A stretch of 64,000 nucleotides of DNA from Synaphobranchus kaupii (GCA_029718625.1 CM056376.1:90091675-90155674); one strand, 5' to 3'; positions 1 to 12,535 are shown, numbered from the stretch's first letter. Numbers and translations are program-made. The notes: a model not told the origin generated them from the sequence alone.

Positions 1-1758
1 CGGAGTGTTCTAGACTTCATTTCACCTTACAGAATATGAAAGCACAATGTTTGTTTTTATTTTCCGTTCCCTGGTGCTTTTTCCTCTCACTCTCTTTCAC
101 TCTATTTTTCTCTCCTACATCTGTCAGACGGGGTCTATCCAGTAAATTGTTGCCCGGGCGATATTTGCGGTCATTAACTTGCCGCTCTCGCGCTTGTCGG
201 CTCTACGGCGGAGTTGGTTTCGGTGGAAGCTTTGAAGCTGCGGGACAATGGCGGTGTGAACTTGCCAAGTGTCTCACGGAGAACGCTTAGCGTGATTTAA
301 TGCACTTTTAATGCGATGTGCTGCTCAGTTAGCACAACACTCGATCATTTACTCAGCTTTGTCATTTAGGTACAATTACTCGTCTGTGTGTTGAAAATCT
401 GAAAGCCATTTTATTTTCAATTTGATTCCCATTTTCCGTTTACGGAGCTAAGTCGTTATCCGAATCGGTGGCTGTTGGGTGGCACGGCTGGGCGGAAGTA
501 AAAAAAGGGATTACCGTCAGTTTCAAAAACTGCTAGTTTATATTCAGAACTAATGTCACTCTTTCCCTCTTTCCAGTAGCATTGACCAGTAGGCTAAATT
601 CAGTGTAGAGGAGAGTGTAAGAAGGGGGAGAGCCGCATGTGGAAGAGACAGCGCGTTTGAGAAGATGCGTAGACAGAGGCGTCGTCTAATATAAGCACGC
701 AACTACATTCGGTGAACAAGGGGACTTGTTGCTCAATGGGGACCCCTCTGGTCAGTGAGGCACCGGCTGTCTGCCTGCACCAGGTGCGTAAACATCGCAT
801 GTCTCCGGCGCAGTGACTGCGCGGCTCAGCAGGGGGACCGCAGAGCGAAAATGGGCTGCGCCCGTGGCGGAGAACGCGCGCTCACCTCGACCCGAACGTC
901 GCGCTAGATTAATTTGCGTCAGTTTGCGTTAAATCGACTCATTTTAAATTACGTCCTGCGCTGTGGGCGGTCTCTTACCCACCCCGGTGTCCCTCCCTCG
1001 GCTCTGTAGCGTTTCCAGCACGCCGTCTCCGGCGTGTAGGACGCGCGTCGAAGCGTGTTCGAGAGAGAGGGGAGCCGTGTCTCGGCAGCGGTCACGCTCC
1101 CCTCTCTGGCCGAGCGACCTCCGACGTCCTTTGGTGGGGGGGGGGGCGGCCACTCCGTCACCCTCCAATCGGTGGCGCCGACCACTTAATCAGTGTCCAA
1201 TCGGAGAACTCAAGACGGGGCGCTCCTGCCAGGGAGGTTCAGAGACAGGTCCTGGAGAAGGGAGGACTACAGCTGTTGAACATTTGGCGGTTTTCACGCC
1301 TGATCACCGCTTCATTTATCAGCTAATTGAAGCAGATTCGGCAATTAGGTGCGCGTGAGGGTTTCTGTCGCCATGGGCACACGGGGCCACACGGTGGCCT
1401 CGGGAGACGACGCCCATCGACGGGCAGGAGGCATCCGGAAGTTTCTGAAAGCCTCTGAGCACACGTTAGGCCTCAGCTCATAGCTTAAGAGAGTCCGATT
1501 CCTTGCCCTCTTGTGGAAGGCAGCGTGTAAAAACGCCTGAACTTCATCATGATTCATTCAATCTATAAAGTGGGCCAGAGCATTCACTATGCCTGGAAAG
1601 AATATTTTGATGTCAGTGAAGGTATAGCACGATTAGTGAAGGTCTTAGTTTTGTGTCAGCCATGTTGGCGGGGTTTCCTAACAGAGGAATGGGGCGACAG
1701 GACACAACCTTTGAGGCCTCTTCTGGGTGGAAATGGAACAATGTTCGTGGGGTGTCTC

Positions 1759-1954
1759 GTGGCATAGCCTGTAGAGCACTGTCCACATGCTCATTGCGAG
1801 GCTCGACGTCGACAGTTTGAATCCAGCCGCGCAAACTTTGTCGCATGTGTCTCTCTCTCTCTCTCTCTTTCTCTCGCGCTCTCTTGCTCACTCCCATACT
1901 TTCTGTCTCTCTACACTGTGCTGTCCAATAAAGCTGAAAAACCCTAAAAAAATA
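1759..1954 (+). mobile_element. tRNA-type SINE with pyrimidine-rich body
   Basis: The head contains a B-box-like element (gacagtttgaatccagcc), preceded by gcctgtagagcactgtccac. A (CT)n body (1848-1915) follows, then the tail ctgtccaataaagctgaaaaac and an A-rich end. I recognise this arrangement from abundant fish SINEs. A second, 5'-only copy lies near 7565-7645. Confidence 0.6.
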
Positions 1955-2938
1955 TCTGTATATATTTGTGTCCATGTGGCCCCTGCTATGTGTCATTCTG
2001 CTCTTGCCTGCTTCTTTCTTTCTCTCTCACTCTTTCCCGCCACTTCCACGTTCTTATCTCTCCTTATCTCTCTACCTTCCCGTATCTCCATCTTTTCTCC
2101 TCGCTCCCTTGAGATTTCTTAATACCTATCCCCCTTTTTCTTCATCTTGCTTTTGTTGTGTCTCAATCCCGCTCGCACCTTTTCATGTTAAACGCTCCCT
2201 TTGAAAATTTCCCCTGTGAGATTGAGTTTGAATGTGGTTATTTTTAAGTCACTCAAGGGGGCTGTTCCTTGCTGTGGAGACTTCATCTGAACAGTGGATT
2301 ACTTGCCTATTATTTTTAAATTGCCTCCCTGTAACAATGTACAATGTCAGCTTTAATCAGACTTTAGTTATATCCAGAGCCGTGCTGTGTTTTACATCTC
2401 ATTCGGTGCTCTAATAGGAAGCAGGCAGTATAAATCAATCCTCATGTCCTTTCATAAGTCTAAGCGTTCGCGTTACCTGCATGACTGCCTGTTTCTCCGC
2501 TTCTACGGGGAACGGTGTGGGCAGGGGGGGGGGGGGCATCTATCCGTCCCTTACAGACGTGCTCAGGTTTGGGGCTGAGGGCCTTGGTTGCCATGGAGAC
2601 GTGCTCTAATCAGCGTTGCCCGTGTAGGATTCCGGTGTTTAAACATGCGCCTTTAATGGACTTCTGTGTCCTCAGCCATATGGCTCTTCTCTGTCAGGTG
2701 ACAGGAAAGACCTTATTTGTCATGCCAGGTCCCAACACTCTGGTGCAACATGACAGCTGTCCCCCAAAGACTGCTAAACAGGCCTACGACAGGACATGGA
2801 GCACAGAAAGAAGTGTGCCAGAAGAGGGATATATGCATGCATGGTCACAGACATGCAAATAAACATGCTCTTATACACACTTACAAGCATGCACACACGC
2901 ATACACACATGCACACACTTTTGGTTTTCAGATCCCTA

Positions 2939-3078
2939 CATGTCTGGTGTTTTACAGGTATTTCACCTGAGAAACACTGCGTGTTTGGTATTATGCAGGT
3001 ATCTCACCGAGGATACAGGTCATTGTGAGTTTGGTATAGTACCGGCATCTCACCTAACAGACAGGTCACTGCGAGTTT
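2939..3078 (+). repeat. 46-bp degenerate tandem array, left part
   Basis: Units contain acaggtcact, gagtttggta and caggtatctcacc at a 46-base spacing. The array resumes at 4288 after a 1.2-kb interruption. Confidence 0.75.
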
Positions 3079-3436
3079 GGGTAACACTTTATAGTAGTGT
3101 CGTGTAATAGATCATTAGTAAGGCATTTGTTCATTATTTACTTAAATTTATAAATCATTATTCCTACATTTACAAACATCTGTAAATGTATTAATTGGCA
3201 CGAGTTAATGTATTTATAACACAGTTGGGAGATGATATATTGATGTTGTGTTGATCATCTATAAACCCACAGTAGATCATGAATTGGATATTTATGAATC
3301 ACTAGTACGGTAAGTGGCTTGCTAAACATTAGCGAATGTATTTATGTCTTAGTTTATGACTTTTTAAAGAAACTACTGTATCTACTAACCTTTAATTATG
3401 TTTACATTTGACCCATTAATGGTTCAGAGGAACATA
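3079..3436. mobile_element. AT-rich transposon-like insert interrupting the 46-bp array
   Basis: It begins gtaacactttatagtag exactly where the tandem array breaks. This resembles the terminus of a common fish non-autonomous DNA transposon. It probably continues past the embedded Tc1 remnant to about 4287. The family is not certain. Confidence 0.4.
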
Positions 3437-3905
3437 CACTGCCTAGCCAAAAGAAAAGTCGTAATATTTTGTTGGACCGCCTTTAGCTTTGATTACGGTG
3501 CGCATTCGTTGTGGCATTGTTTCGAAAACATTTATTTCTGTCCAGAGTTGCATTCATTTTTGGCCGAGATCTTGTATTGATGACGGGAGAGTCAAACCAC
3601 TCCGTAAAGTCTTCTCCAGCACCTCCCAAAGACTTTCAATGGGGTTAAAGTCGGGACTCTGCTGGCCAATTCATGTGTGAAAATGATTCCTCATGCTCCC
3701 TGAACCTTTTCACAATTTGAGCCAGATGAATCTTGGCATTGTCGTCCTGGAATATGCCCATTGATGGGATAACCTGGTCATTCAGTACATTCAGGTACTC
3801 AGCTGACTTCATTTTATTGCTGCATAACGTTGCTGAGCCTGGACCTGACCAATTGAAGCAACCCCAGATCATAACACTGCCTCCAGAGGTTTGTACAGTG
3901 TAGAA
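3437..3905 (-). pseudogene. Tc1-like transposon remnant with broken transposase
   Basis: The left edge is a Tc1-type inverted repeat next to TA (3435-3436), starting cactgcctagccaaaag. On the minus strand the interior encodes the C-terminal half of a Tc1 transposase: [14 protein letters not shown], then [20 protein letters not shown] (second catalytic Asp in FQDDNA), then a frameshifted IESLWEVLEKTLRSG (third acidic residue). The N-terminal helix-turn-helix part, the first catalytic Asp and the other inverted repeat are missing. It cannot encode an active enzyme. Confidence 0.8.
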
Positions 3906-4287
3906 GCGAATACTAGACTGTTTAAAGTTGTACGAATGAGTAGGAAACAGAGAGCAGCCACATTAACTAGAAATGCAGACAGATAGCTTGAAATAAGGAG
4001 AGTGCTCAAACTAGTAATTATTTCTATGTTAAAACTATAATTAGTGTTTTACAAATAGAATATAATAAGGTGTGACCTACCTGCTACAATTCCTGAATAG
4101 CTTAAAATACACATTTGTGGAACAATCTGTAGTTGGCTGCCTGTGATTGTGATCGTCTACATTTACTAATGAGCTAATGTGAAGTATTAAATCAAAATTA
4201 GGCTTAAGATTTACAAATGAAAAAATTACATGTTCAAAAGGCCAGATTACTCATGACAAGTCATATCAGGCTGTCAAATTACGAAAT

Positions 4288-4560
4288 GCAGGTATCTCAC
4301 CTGACAGAGAGGTCACTGTGAGTTTGGTATAATACAGGTATTCCACCAGAGAGAAAGTCCACTGTGAGTTTGGTATCATACAGGTATTCCACCTGAGAGA
4401 AAGGCCACTGTGAGTTTGGTATGATTCTGATTCAGTGTGTCTGGTTTAATACAGGTATCTTACTTGAGAGACAGGTCACTGTGAGTCTGGTATGATTCTG
4501 GTATTTCAGTGAGAAAGGGTTACTGTTTGTCTGGTACAATACATCATCCCTGAGAGACAG
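4288..4560 (+). repeat. 46-bp degenerate tandem array, right part
   Basis: It continues the array of 2939-3078, with five or six imperfect units of ggtcactgtgagtttggtat, atacaggtattccacc and gagagaaag. Confidence 0.75.
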
Positions 4561-5007
4561 GTATAATACTGGTGTAATACTGGTGTCTAACCTTTCCCCG
4601 TCGCTGTTACTGATTGCATTATTGCTGCCCCCGTCTCCAAGGTGACAGATGACCAGCGGGCAGTTTGTCTCGCTCTAATCCCTCCGGTCTGGCGGCGCGC
4701 ACTCCAACAGCGCCTTCGGTTATTTCACTCATTGATGATGAAAGTGATGTTAGGCTCGACGCGACCCCCTGTCCCCGGGGCAAGGAGGAGCCAAGAGTTT
4801 CACCCAATCCCTAGAGTTTATTCCGTGATTACCAGCCCCGGTCTTCTGGTCTCTCTTTTGCGTGAGGGAGAGATTTTGTCTGTAGTCCTGAGGTACTGAG
4901 GCCCTGAGGTCCTGAGGTCCAACGTACAGGTCAGTGATATGTGCGACCTTAAATGGCTATCCATTCATATTAGCATGGAGAGTGTAAGTATTTATAGGCG
5001 ACGCACT

Positions 5008-5412
5008 TGATTAATGTCAAGGTGGCTGGTGTCTAGTCCTTTGTGCCGTTAGATTATCGTCTGGGTGTCTGTTGGCCTTCCAGGTGTACCTGCGATCCTA
5101 GGTTAATTCCAGGGTGGCCGGGTCTGGTGCGAGTTGATATTAGGTTAATGTGCAGGGAGTTTTTGTAGTGGTATTAGATGAATATCAGGGTGTCTGTAGA
5201 CCTTTGTGGCATTCGATTAGCTGTAGTCCTTTGTGACATTGGATTAATATCAGGATGTGTGTGCAGTCCTAGTTTAGGTGACAGATTGATACTAGGGTGT
5301 GTCTTGTCCATTAGATGAATGTCAGAACGTCTGTAGTTGTAGGTCACATTAGATTAATACCAGGATGTCCATAGCCCTAGGTGATTTCAGATTAATATCG
5401 GTGTGTCTGTAA
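5008..5412 (+). repeat. Degenerate tandem array of about 50 bp
   Basis: About eight diverged units share attagattaatatcagg, tgtctgtag and cctttgtgacatt. The unit length varies, so this is an old array. Confidence 0.6.
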
Positions 5413-5754
5413 TTTTTTTATTCTGAGTGACACAGAATTGAAAAATAATATTTCTCCACGGTGATCATTATTATTTCAATCAAAAGGACCGACTTTAATG
5501 AACAAAGATAAGCTTGGTTATAATATTATTTGGTAGGACACAGGGAAGAGGTTTGGGTCAGTGGAGTCCACTGTGCTTCTGTCTGGGGCCCTCTCACATG
5601 CCATTTATAATGATAATAATGCTTAAAACAAGTAAGCAAATGTGCTTACAGTCTGCTTGTGAATTCTGGGGCGTCTGCTCTCCTGCAGGAATTGAATTAT
5701 AACGCTGCACAATCCTGCTCACATAATGTTTCACAATCCTAATGCCTTAAGTAT

Positions 5755-5945
5755 GTATGCGTGTGTGTGTGTGTGTGTGTGCGTGTGTCTGTGCGCGTAT
5801 GCGTGTGTGTGTGTGCGTGTGCGTGTGTCTGCGCGTGTGTGTGCGTGTGTGTGTGTGCGTGTGCGCATGCGTGTTCATGTGTGTGTTTGTGCGTGTGCGC
5901 TCACCTGTGCGTCGGTGTGCATGTATTTGTACTGTGAGTGTGAAT
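5755..5945. repeat. (GT)n microsatellite, interrupted by GC
   Basis: A GT/GC dinucleotide tract. Open frames across it (Cys-Val or Thr-His strings) are artefacts. Confidence 0.9.
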
Positions 5946-6493
5946 GAGTTGTATGTGTGTGAGCACTTATGGGTAGCAAAGAAAAAAGCTAAAGGGAAAC
6001 ACGACGGTGCTTCAGCTCTGAAGCGGTTCTGTAATGGGCGGTTTGGATGCACTCACGCCCTTAAAAGGCAAAGTTGACGTCAGTCACTCCTCTCAGCGGT
6101 GCTGTGATCATCTTCAGCCCGTGCTAAAGCATTTCTCTCCTGCAGAGTAAGGTGTACCTGGATGGCGATGCCGCTGTTCGTAGAGCACGACTCGTCACCC
6201 AGTGGACTGAGGAGTCTGATGCTGACATTATCAGTCACCACATCTGAACCTAATGCAGCGTTTATGGGATATTTTGCAGCGAAGCCTGAGACAGCGTTTT
6301 TCCGCGTGCGTTAATTAAGCACAAGCTGATTGACTTTCTCTCAGCAGAGTAGCGGTTCAAAAGGCCAGATTAGAATCCCATTCGCTGACAGGACTGTGTG
6401 CCGCGACGCATACAGGCTGTGCTGGCCACGTGGGGTGGCCCAGTGCTTTATTATGTGTCTCGGCGTTTCCATTTTTCTGTACCTGCGCACACG

Positions 6494-6638
6494 TATGTGT
6501 GTGTTTGTTTGTGCGTGCTAGTGTGCGCGCACGTTTGTGTGTGTATGTGGGCATGTGTATATGTGTGTGTGTGTGTGTGCATGCATGTGTGTCCGTGTCT
6601 GCATGTGTGTGGGCCATTTATGGTGTGTGTGTCGTGTT

Positions 6639-6700
<62 letters not shown>

Positions 6701-6785
6701 GGCGTGTGTGTGTGTGTGCGCGCGTGTGCGGGTGGGCGTGTGTGCACGCCTGTGTGTGTACGCGTGTATGCATGCGCGTGTGGGA
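6494..6785. repeat. (GT)n microsatellite
   Basis: A 290-bp interrupted GT array with a pure core at about 6640-6697. Confidence 0.9.
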
Positions 6786-7206
6786 ATGCACGTTTACTGC
6801 AGAGCGCGGTTTGCCGCTGAACAGCGGCCCTTTTGCACGGCGCGTAAGCGGGAATGTGAACGCGTGTCTGTGTGCAGCTAAGTGTACAAATGAGCGTTTG
6901 TGTACAAGCGCTGCGGCGTGCTGTGCACCCTCCTTAATACTGCTCACACTGCCGTCCTGTTTGGATGAGAAAGGCAAGGCCTCCGTCTTCCGCTTTCCTT
7001 GTTTACTTTCTCTATCTGATGGAAGTCGGCACTGTGACTGATGCGTTCTCCACACATCCGAGGACGAGATTGATATTAAATCACATTGTTAATGTGCTGT
7101 GCGACATGTTAGATTACACAGGCATTACCTGAACAGATGTGGGGAGGCTTTGAGATGTGTGCAAATGGGGCCTTTTACTGCTTCAAAAGCAGACAGGTAC
7201 TGGCCA

Positions 7207-7259
7207 TTTTGTTTTTATATGTCCAGCACTTTGCCTTGACATGGGGGCGTGAGTGTTTT

Positions 7260-7292
<33 letters not shown>

Positions 7293-7912
7293 CTGAGAGG
7301 GAGAGAGAGAAAGAGAGAGGGAGGCTGTGTTTCCTTCACACACGCATATGCACACACACACACGAGAAAGAGAGAGGCTGTGCATCAGATACATGCACAC
7401 ACGCACACATGTATACATACGAGTGCGAGAGAGAGAGAGGCTGTGTTTCAGACAGACGCACACACATACACACAAATGCTTGAGAGACGCGCAAAAATAC
7501 ACGCACACGCGCACACACACACACACGCACACTCATACGGGAGAGACAGGATGTGTTTCGCGCACGCACACTATCCACATGCTCATTGCGAGCCTCGACA
7601 TCGACAGTTTGCATCCAGCCGCGCAAACTTTGTCGCATGTCTGTTCACAGTGGGACAGAGGCTGACGCCACCCTGGGCTTTGTCACAGGTCGTTTTTCCC
7701 AAGCGTCGCCCCTACCTCTTCGCGGCCAATCAGGAGGCTTTGCCACAAGCTGCAGGGACAGTTACCCTCAACCTGCCAGGCTCTTTCCACACAGCATCCT
7801 CGCACCTCCGTACAACTGTAACCGCAATCCACTGTCTCAACTCTTCCCAGCTGATTTGACGAAACACCGGGCTATTTTGTTTTTATATGTCCAGCACTTT
7901 GCCTTGACATGG
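7207..7912. repeat. Direct repeat pair flanking CA/GA repeats
   Basis: A 37-38-bp sequence (ttttgtttttatatgtccag then cactttgccttgacatgg) occurs at 7207-7244 and again at 7875-7912. Each copy is followed by a GT then GA-rich tract. Between them lie CA/GA simple repeat (7335-7540) and a SINE fragment. Confidence 0.8.
7565..7645 (+). mobile_element. Fragment of the same SINE family as 1759-1954
   Basis: It shares ccacatgctcattgcgag, gcctcgac, tcgacagtttg and atccagccgcgcaaactttg with the 1759-1954 copy at high identity, but lacks the CT-rich body and tail. Confidence 0.65.
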
Positions 7913-7915
7913 TTT

Positions 7916-10900
7916 TATGTGTGTGCGTGTCTGAGGGAGGGAGGGATAGAGAGAGCAAAGACCCATTCACTGCCTTTGACTTTGAGAATCCACAGGCTTT
8001 TTTAGTGGACCTGGATACAGTAGGACCTGTGTGTGTTTTTGCAGGTGAATCGGATAAAATAAAAAAATAAATAAAAAACACAAAGTGATCGCCATCGCAT
8101 TGATTTTCCATCTCTGCACTCATTCCCACCTCTGCACCAGTTTCCTTGCATCGCAGTGGCCTTTTTGTCTGACTGGCTCATTTAAAAGCTTTTGTGCTGC
8201 CGTTTTCTCGGCCTGAAAGAAATCAAAGGAAACGCACGCAGGTGAATGTGTGCTAGAAGTCAAGGTTGATTCTGACTCACATAGACTGTCACCATTCCAC
8301 CTGGTCTTGTCTGTGTGTATTCACAGGCACTTTGAACGTGCTTTGTCGTGCAAACTTTGTTACAGAACAGATTTTGTTACTTTGTTAAAGCCCTGAAATT
8401 AGTTGAGTGACTTCGTCAGCGTTTAGCTAGCTATTACCTAGTGTGAGCCTTCTAACCAGCTTGCTAGCGTGGTCTGAGGAAAACTAAAAACAGTAGCCTA
8501 AACTAGCGTAACGTTCAATGGCTGACTGCCTGCCAAAGCGAAAATCTCTTCTTGCTGAGCAAATACTGTCTGAAAAGGGAAATAAATTCTGAAGTCATCA
8601 GATAAAAAGTGTAGCTAATATGCACGCCATAAATTCATGAATATTAAGTGATAATAAATTAAGCAAATGATTTTCTGTAATATGCGGTCATTGGAACCTT
8701 TAAGACTGTAAGGAGAGCACACTTTTCCTGAGGATCTTTAGAAGATTTCATGTTGGCATCACGTTCATTTTGAGATTAAACGTTTGAAATGCTTTTTTAA
8801 AAAGAGGCGTAGAGTTTAACTTTTTAATTAAAATTATTCAAAAAGAATTTCAATTGTCATTACTTCATGATACGTTTTATATGTTATGTTTATGTTATGT
8901 TATGATATGTTTTTTAAAAAATCGAAAACCGAGATTATTTTCCAAAACCGAACCGAAATCGCACTGAAATCAAAGCTGTGTTTTTTTTGTTTTTTTTCAA
9001 GCAGTCTTTGAAAGGGAAAATACAAACCCTTGTTCCTCTCTGGATGTTCTGACTCCTTCTACTTTTTATGACGACTATCCAAAGGGGACCATGCTGCAAT
9101 AGTGATGTCATACGTAGGTGATTATCGGGAAACTATTGGGAGTCTGTTTATTGTGGTAGAGAGGGCCATTCACTACTAATGGGGACAAAAACACAGGACA
9201 TTGAGTCATTGTGTAGTCTGATTGGCCATTATTGTGCCTTGTACCTATCAGACTAATTTGCTGACTCTTCATCGCTCCATCAGATATCCTCATTAATAAG
9301 AGTTTTTTATTTTTTTCTCCCCCCACCTGTCCCAGCTGCTTTCGTCATAAGCTGAAATGGAAAAATAAGTAACTAGCTCTCTGGTACACTCCAGGAATAG
9401 GACCGAACCAATGGCTTCCTGTAATTGTTGCGATTTATACTTACTATTAGCTCCCACTTTGCCTGCAGTAAGTATATGAAATGTCCCATTTAAGAGGGAT
9501 GGGTGGTGGGGTGGGTGGGGGGGAGGGGTCAGAATATAAATGTATCAGGCTGTAAGATTACTCAGAAGACAGAAAGCTCTTTATAGGTTTTAATGAGCTC
9601 TGACAACGTTTATTAATTACCAGGTCGCCCGTGGTCCTGCTGGGGCCTGCATGAAACTGCAGTAGTAAATCCTGTCCTCCGATTGGCCCTCACAACGCAT
9701 GTCTGGATCCTTTGGAAGGAAGATAAAACACGCTCGGTTAGCGGACGCTTAAACGCGCTCGCCGCGCGTTCGCTTCTCCGGCCGCGTCCTTAAAGAAAAA
9801 CGGCCCGACGGCGTTCGGGTTGGCCCCCGGACCGGATGGATCGGGCCCTCGCGATTTTCGCCAAACGCATGTGATTAAAACGTCAGCGGGCGGGGTTGAC
9901 AGAGCGAGCGGGCTGGCGGCGGCGAAGCCGTGATCGATGGCCCCGCTATCTGCTCCCGATCAGGCCCAGATTCATTGTTCTCCCCCGGCCGGCGTCATAT
10001 TTCACAGCCTTTAAACGGAGGCGAGGGGCCGACGCATGGAAATGAGCGCGTTCACTATTAAAATTAATGCAGTAGGGTGTGAAGCGGTGGGGGAAAAAAA
10101 GAAAGCGCGTGGTCAGCTTCAACGCAGAGGAGACGGCCCACGTGGGCGAAGACTGGACGGCCCACGCTCCTTTCTAGCCAGTTCAGTGGGGTTTAGCGTC
10201 CTCTCTTGCTTTGCTGGAAAGTGTACGCAGTCTTTTTTTTTTTTTTTGTGTCACGCGTTCATCGTGAATTGCAGACGCGTGTTGTGTCTCGGGCGAAAAG
10301 GTTGGACAGTCGGCGTCATGTATCGGCAGCTCTGATTGGCCGAGAGCAGACGGGAGTTCGGTCTGGTCCCAGGAGAGCGCCCGCTCGGCTCTTATACCAC
10401 CCAGGATATTTTCTGTGCTTTCTGGGACGCTGCCTTGACATTTCAGATATTGAATCTGTCGGTTGCTCTGTCGATTGGAGTGCCAGTAGATGACCCCAGT
10501 TTGCCCTCAGAGGTTACAGCATCTCAGACATAACAATCTTTATTAGTGACCAGCGTAGTTTTATCTTCCAGAAGAAGGAGAAGTAGCAGAGACCTCTGAC
10601 CTTTATAGTTCCAGTGTCCCGAGGACGTGTGTAGCTGGACTGGTTTGACAAGTGAACTACTGACCTCGCACCAGTTTATTACCATTGGTGCCAGTGTAGT
10701 GAAGGCAGAGGTTCTATCCCACTGTGTGTTTTTGTCATAAATCAGAGCCGGCTGAACCTTTCATCCTTCTGAGAGCATCCTCTTTAGGGTCCATTCAATC
10801 CTCTCCGCTTAGGCTGCAACGGCGTCATGCTGATCGGCACAAATTATAATTAGTGGCTTTGTCATTGATCGCTGGCAAACGGTTTGTCATCGCCGGCAAT

Positions 10901-10980
10901 CTGTGTCATTTACGCGCACAGTACCTCAACACATTAGCAGAGCTTTACGGGAAAAGTAAATGATTAAAAATATATGCATA
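7916..10980. other. Intron, no gene or firm repeat recognised
   Basis: Unique-looking intron. A CpG-dense stretch lies at about 9730-10040, and a T run at 10233-10247. No exon, SINE head or transposon end was recognised. Confidence 0.5.
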
Positions 10981-10982
10981 TA

Positions 10983-11902
10983 CAGATCCTTTCCAAAAAA
11001 TTAGAATATCATGGAAAAGTTTTTTTTTTCTTCCATAATTCCATTCAAAAAGTGAAACTTTCATAGATTATAGATTCATTACACACAAAGTGAAATATTT
11101 CTAGCCTTTATTTGTTTCATTTTTCATAATTTTGGCTTACAGCTCCAGAAAACCCCCAAAACAGTATTTCAAGAAATTAGAATAGTGTGTTGAAAATCAG
11201 CATTTACTTCAGTTATTTCAGAGAATGAGTGGAGTGGCTTGACTCGAGGAATCCGACAGTTGTAGCCCATGTCCCGGATACGTCTGTACGTGGTGGTTTT
11301 TGAAGCACTGACTCCAGCCTCAGTCCACTCCCTCTGCATCTCCGCCAAATTTTGGAATCGTCTTTGCTTGACAATCCGCTGAAGCCTACGGTCATCTCTT
11401 TTGCTTGTGCACCTTCTCCTGCCACATTTTTCCCTTCCACTAAACTTTCTATTGATATGCTTGGACACTGCACTCTGTGAACAGCCAGCCTCCTTAGCGA
11501 TGACCTTTTGTGGCTTACCCATCTTCTGGAGGGTGTCAATGATGGTCTTCTGGCCAATTGTCAAGTCTGCAGTCTTCCCCATACTGAACCAAACTGAGAT
11601 AAACTTTGCAGGTGTTTTGAGTAAATTAGATGATAGTGTGACACTCAGTCTAAAACATTCATTCTCTGAAATAACTGAAGTAAATGCTGATTTTCGACAC
11701 ACTATTCTAATTTCTTGAAATACTGTTTTGGGGGTTTTCTGGAGCTGTAAGCCAAAATTATGAAAAATGAAACAAATAAAGGCTAGAAATATTTCACTTT
11801 GTGTGTAATGAATCTATAATCTATGAAAGTTTAACTTTTTGAATGGAATTATGGAAAAAAAACAACTTTTCCATGATAATCAAATTTTTTGGAAAGGATC
11901 TG
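10983..11902 (-). mobile_element. Tc1-like transposon with 245-bp inverted repeats and internal deletion
   Basis: It is flanked by TA (10981-10982 and 11903-11904). The inverted repeats of about 245 bp (10983-11227 and 11659-11902) start cagatcctttccaaaaaatt and differ at few positions. The interior keeps only the start of the transposase gene. The element is non-autonomous, and its near-palindromic ends suggest a relatively young insertion. Confidence 0.85.
11230..11582 (-). pseudogene. Truncated Tc1 transposase, DNA-binding half only
   Basis: From ATG 11582 (MGKTADLTIGQKTIIDTLQK) the frame encodes about 115 residues covering the two helix-turn-helix motifs of a Tc1 transposase (IAKEAGCSQSAVSKHI, then the GRKR-like RRRCTSKRDDR region, then the second motif ending at NCRIPRVKPL). 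At that point it runs into the left inverted repeat, so the whole DDE catalytic domain is deleted. The retained part could bind inverted repeats but not cut DNA. Whether it is expressed cannot be told from sequence. Confidence 0.8.
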
Positions 11903-11908
11903 TATGTA

Positions 11909-12140
11909 CTGTGCACTCCAAAAGTATTTGGACAGTGACACATTATTTGTTGTTTTGAGTCTGTACTCCAGCACATTGGATTTGAAATGGAACAGTGACT
12001 ATGGGGTTAAAGTGCAGACTTTCAGCTTTAATTTGAGGGTTTTTGCATCCATATCAGGTGAACTGTGCAATTGTAGCCATTTTTACACATAGCCCCCCCC
12101 CCCCATTTTAGGGCACCAAAAGTAATTGGATAAATTAACA
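11909..12140 (+). mobile_element. Second TA-flanked Tc1-like terminus, next to the first element
   Basis: It starts after TA at 11907-11908 with ctgtgcactccaaaagtatt, a Tc1-type inverted repeat, only two bases beyond the TA of the preceding element. It continues through a C run (12092-12104) into gcaccaaaagtaattggata. No matching right end was found. Confidence 0.6.
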
Positions 12141-12535
12141 TAAACGTAAATAAAGTTGTCATATTTAATATTTGGGTTGCATATCCTTTGCCTGCCATGA
12201 CTTCCTGATGTCTGTGACTCAACAACATCAAAAGACTCTTGATATCTTATTTTCAGGTACAGTTTATTTGAATGGATCTCTATGGGAATCTGGGGGTGGG
12301 ACTAGATTAAGCTGTAAATTACACGCGAATAGTGTAAATAGAGTAATAGTTACACGGGAATAGTATGGAACACATGGTTGGCTAAATGGCTGCAAGTCGT
12401 CAAGGGTCTGAGGTATCAAACGAGCCTCAAACCATCACTCTGCTGCCAGATATGCAGTAGATATGGATGGATCACTTTAAGGGTTGTTTCTCTTGACTCA
12501 TTTTCCGATTGAACTCTATTGAAGAAAAGGTCAAA
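12141..12535 (+). repeat. Dispersed repeat module, copy 1
   Basis: It shares tgacttcctgatgtctgtga, catcaaaagactcttgat, atggttggctaaatggctg and gctgccagatatgcag with copies at 28199-28475 (+) and 29946-30385 (mostly inverted). It looks like the interior of a non-autonomous Tc1-type element. No open frame of interest. Confidence 0.8.

Noticed and set aside
963..1358. 131-codon open frame in a GC-rich stretch
   Set aside because: Frames are open on both strands because of composition. It has no splice context, no domain, and contains a G homopolymer.
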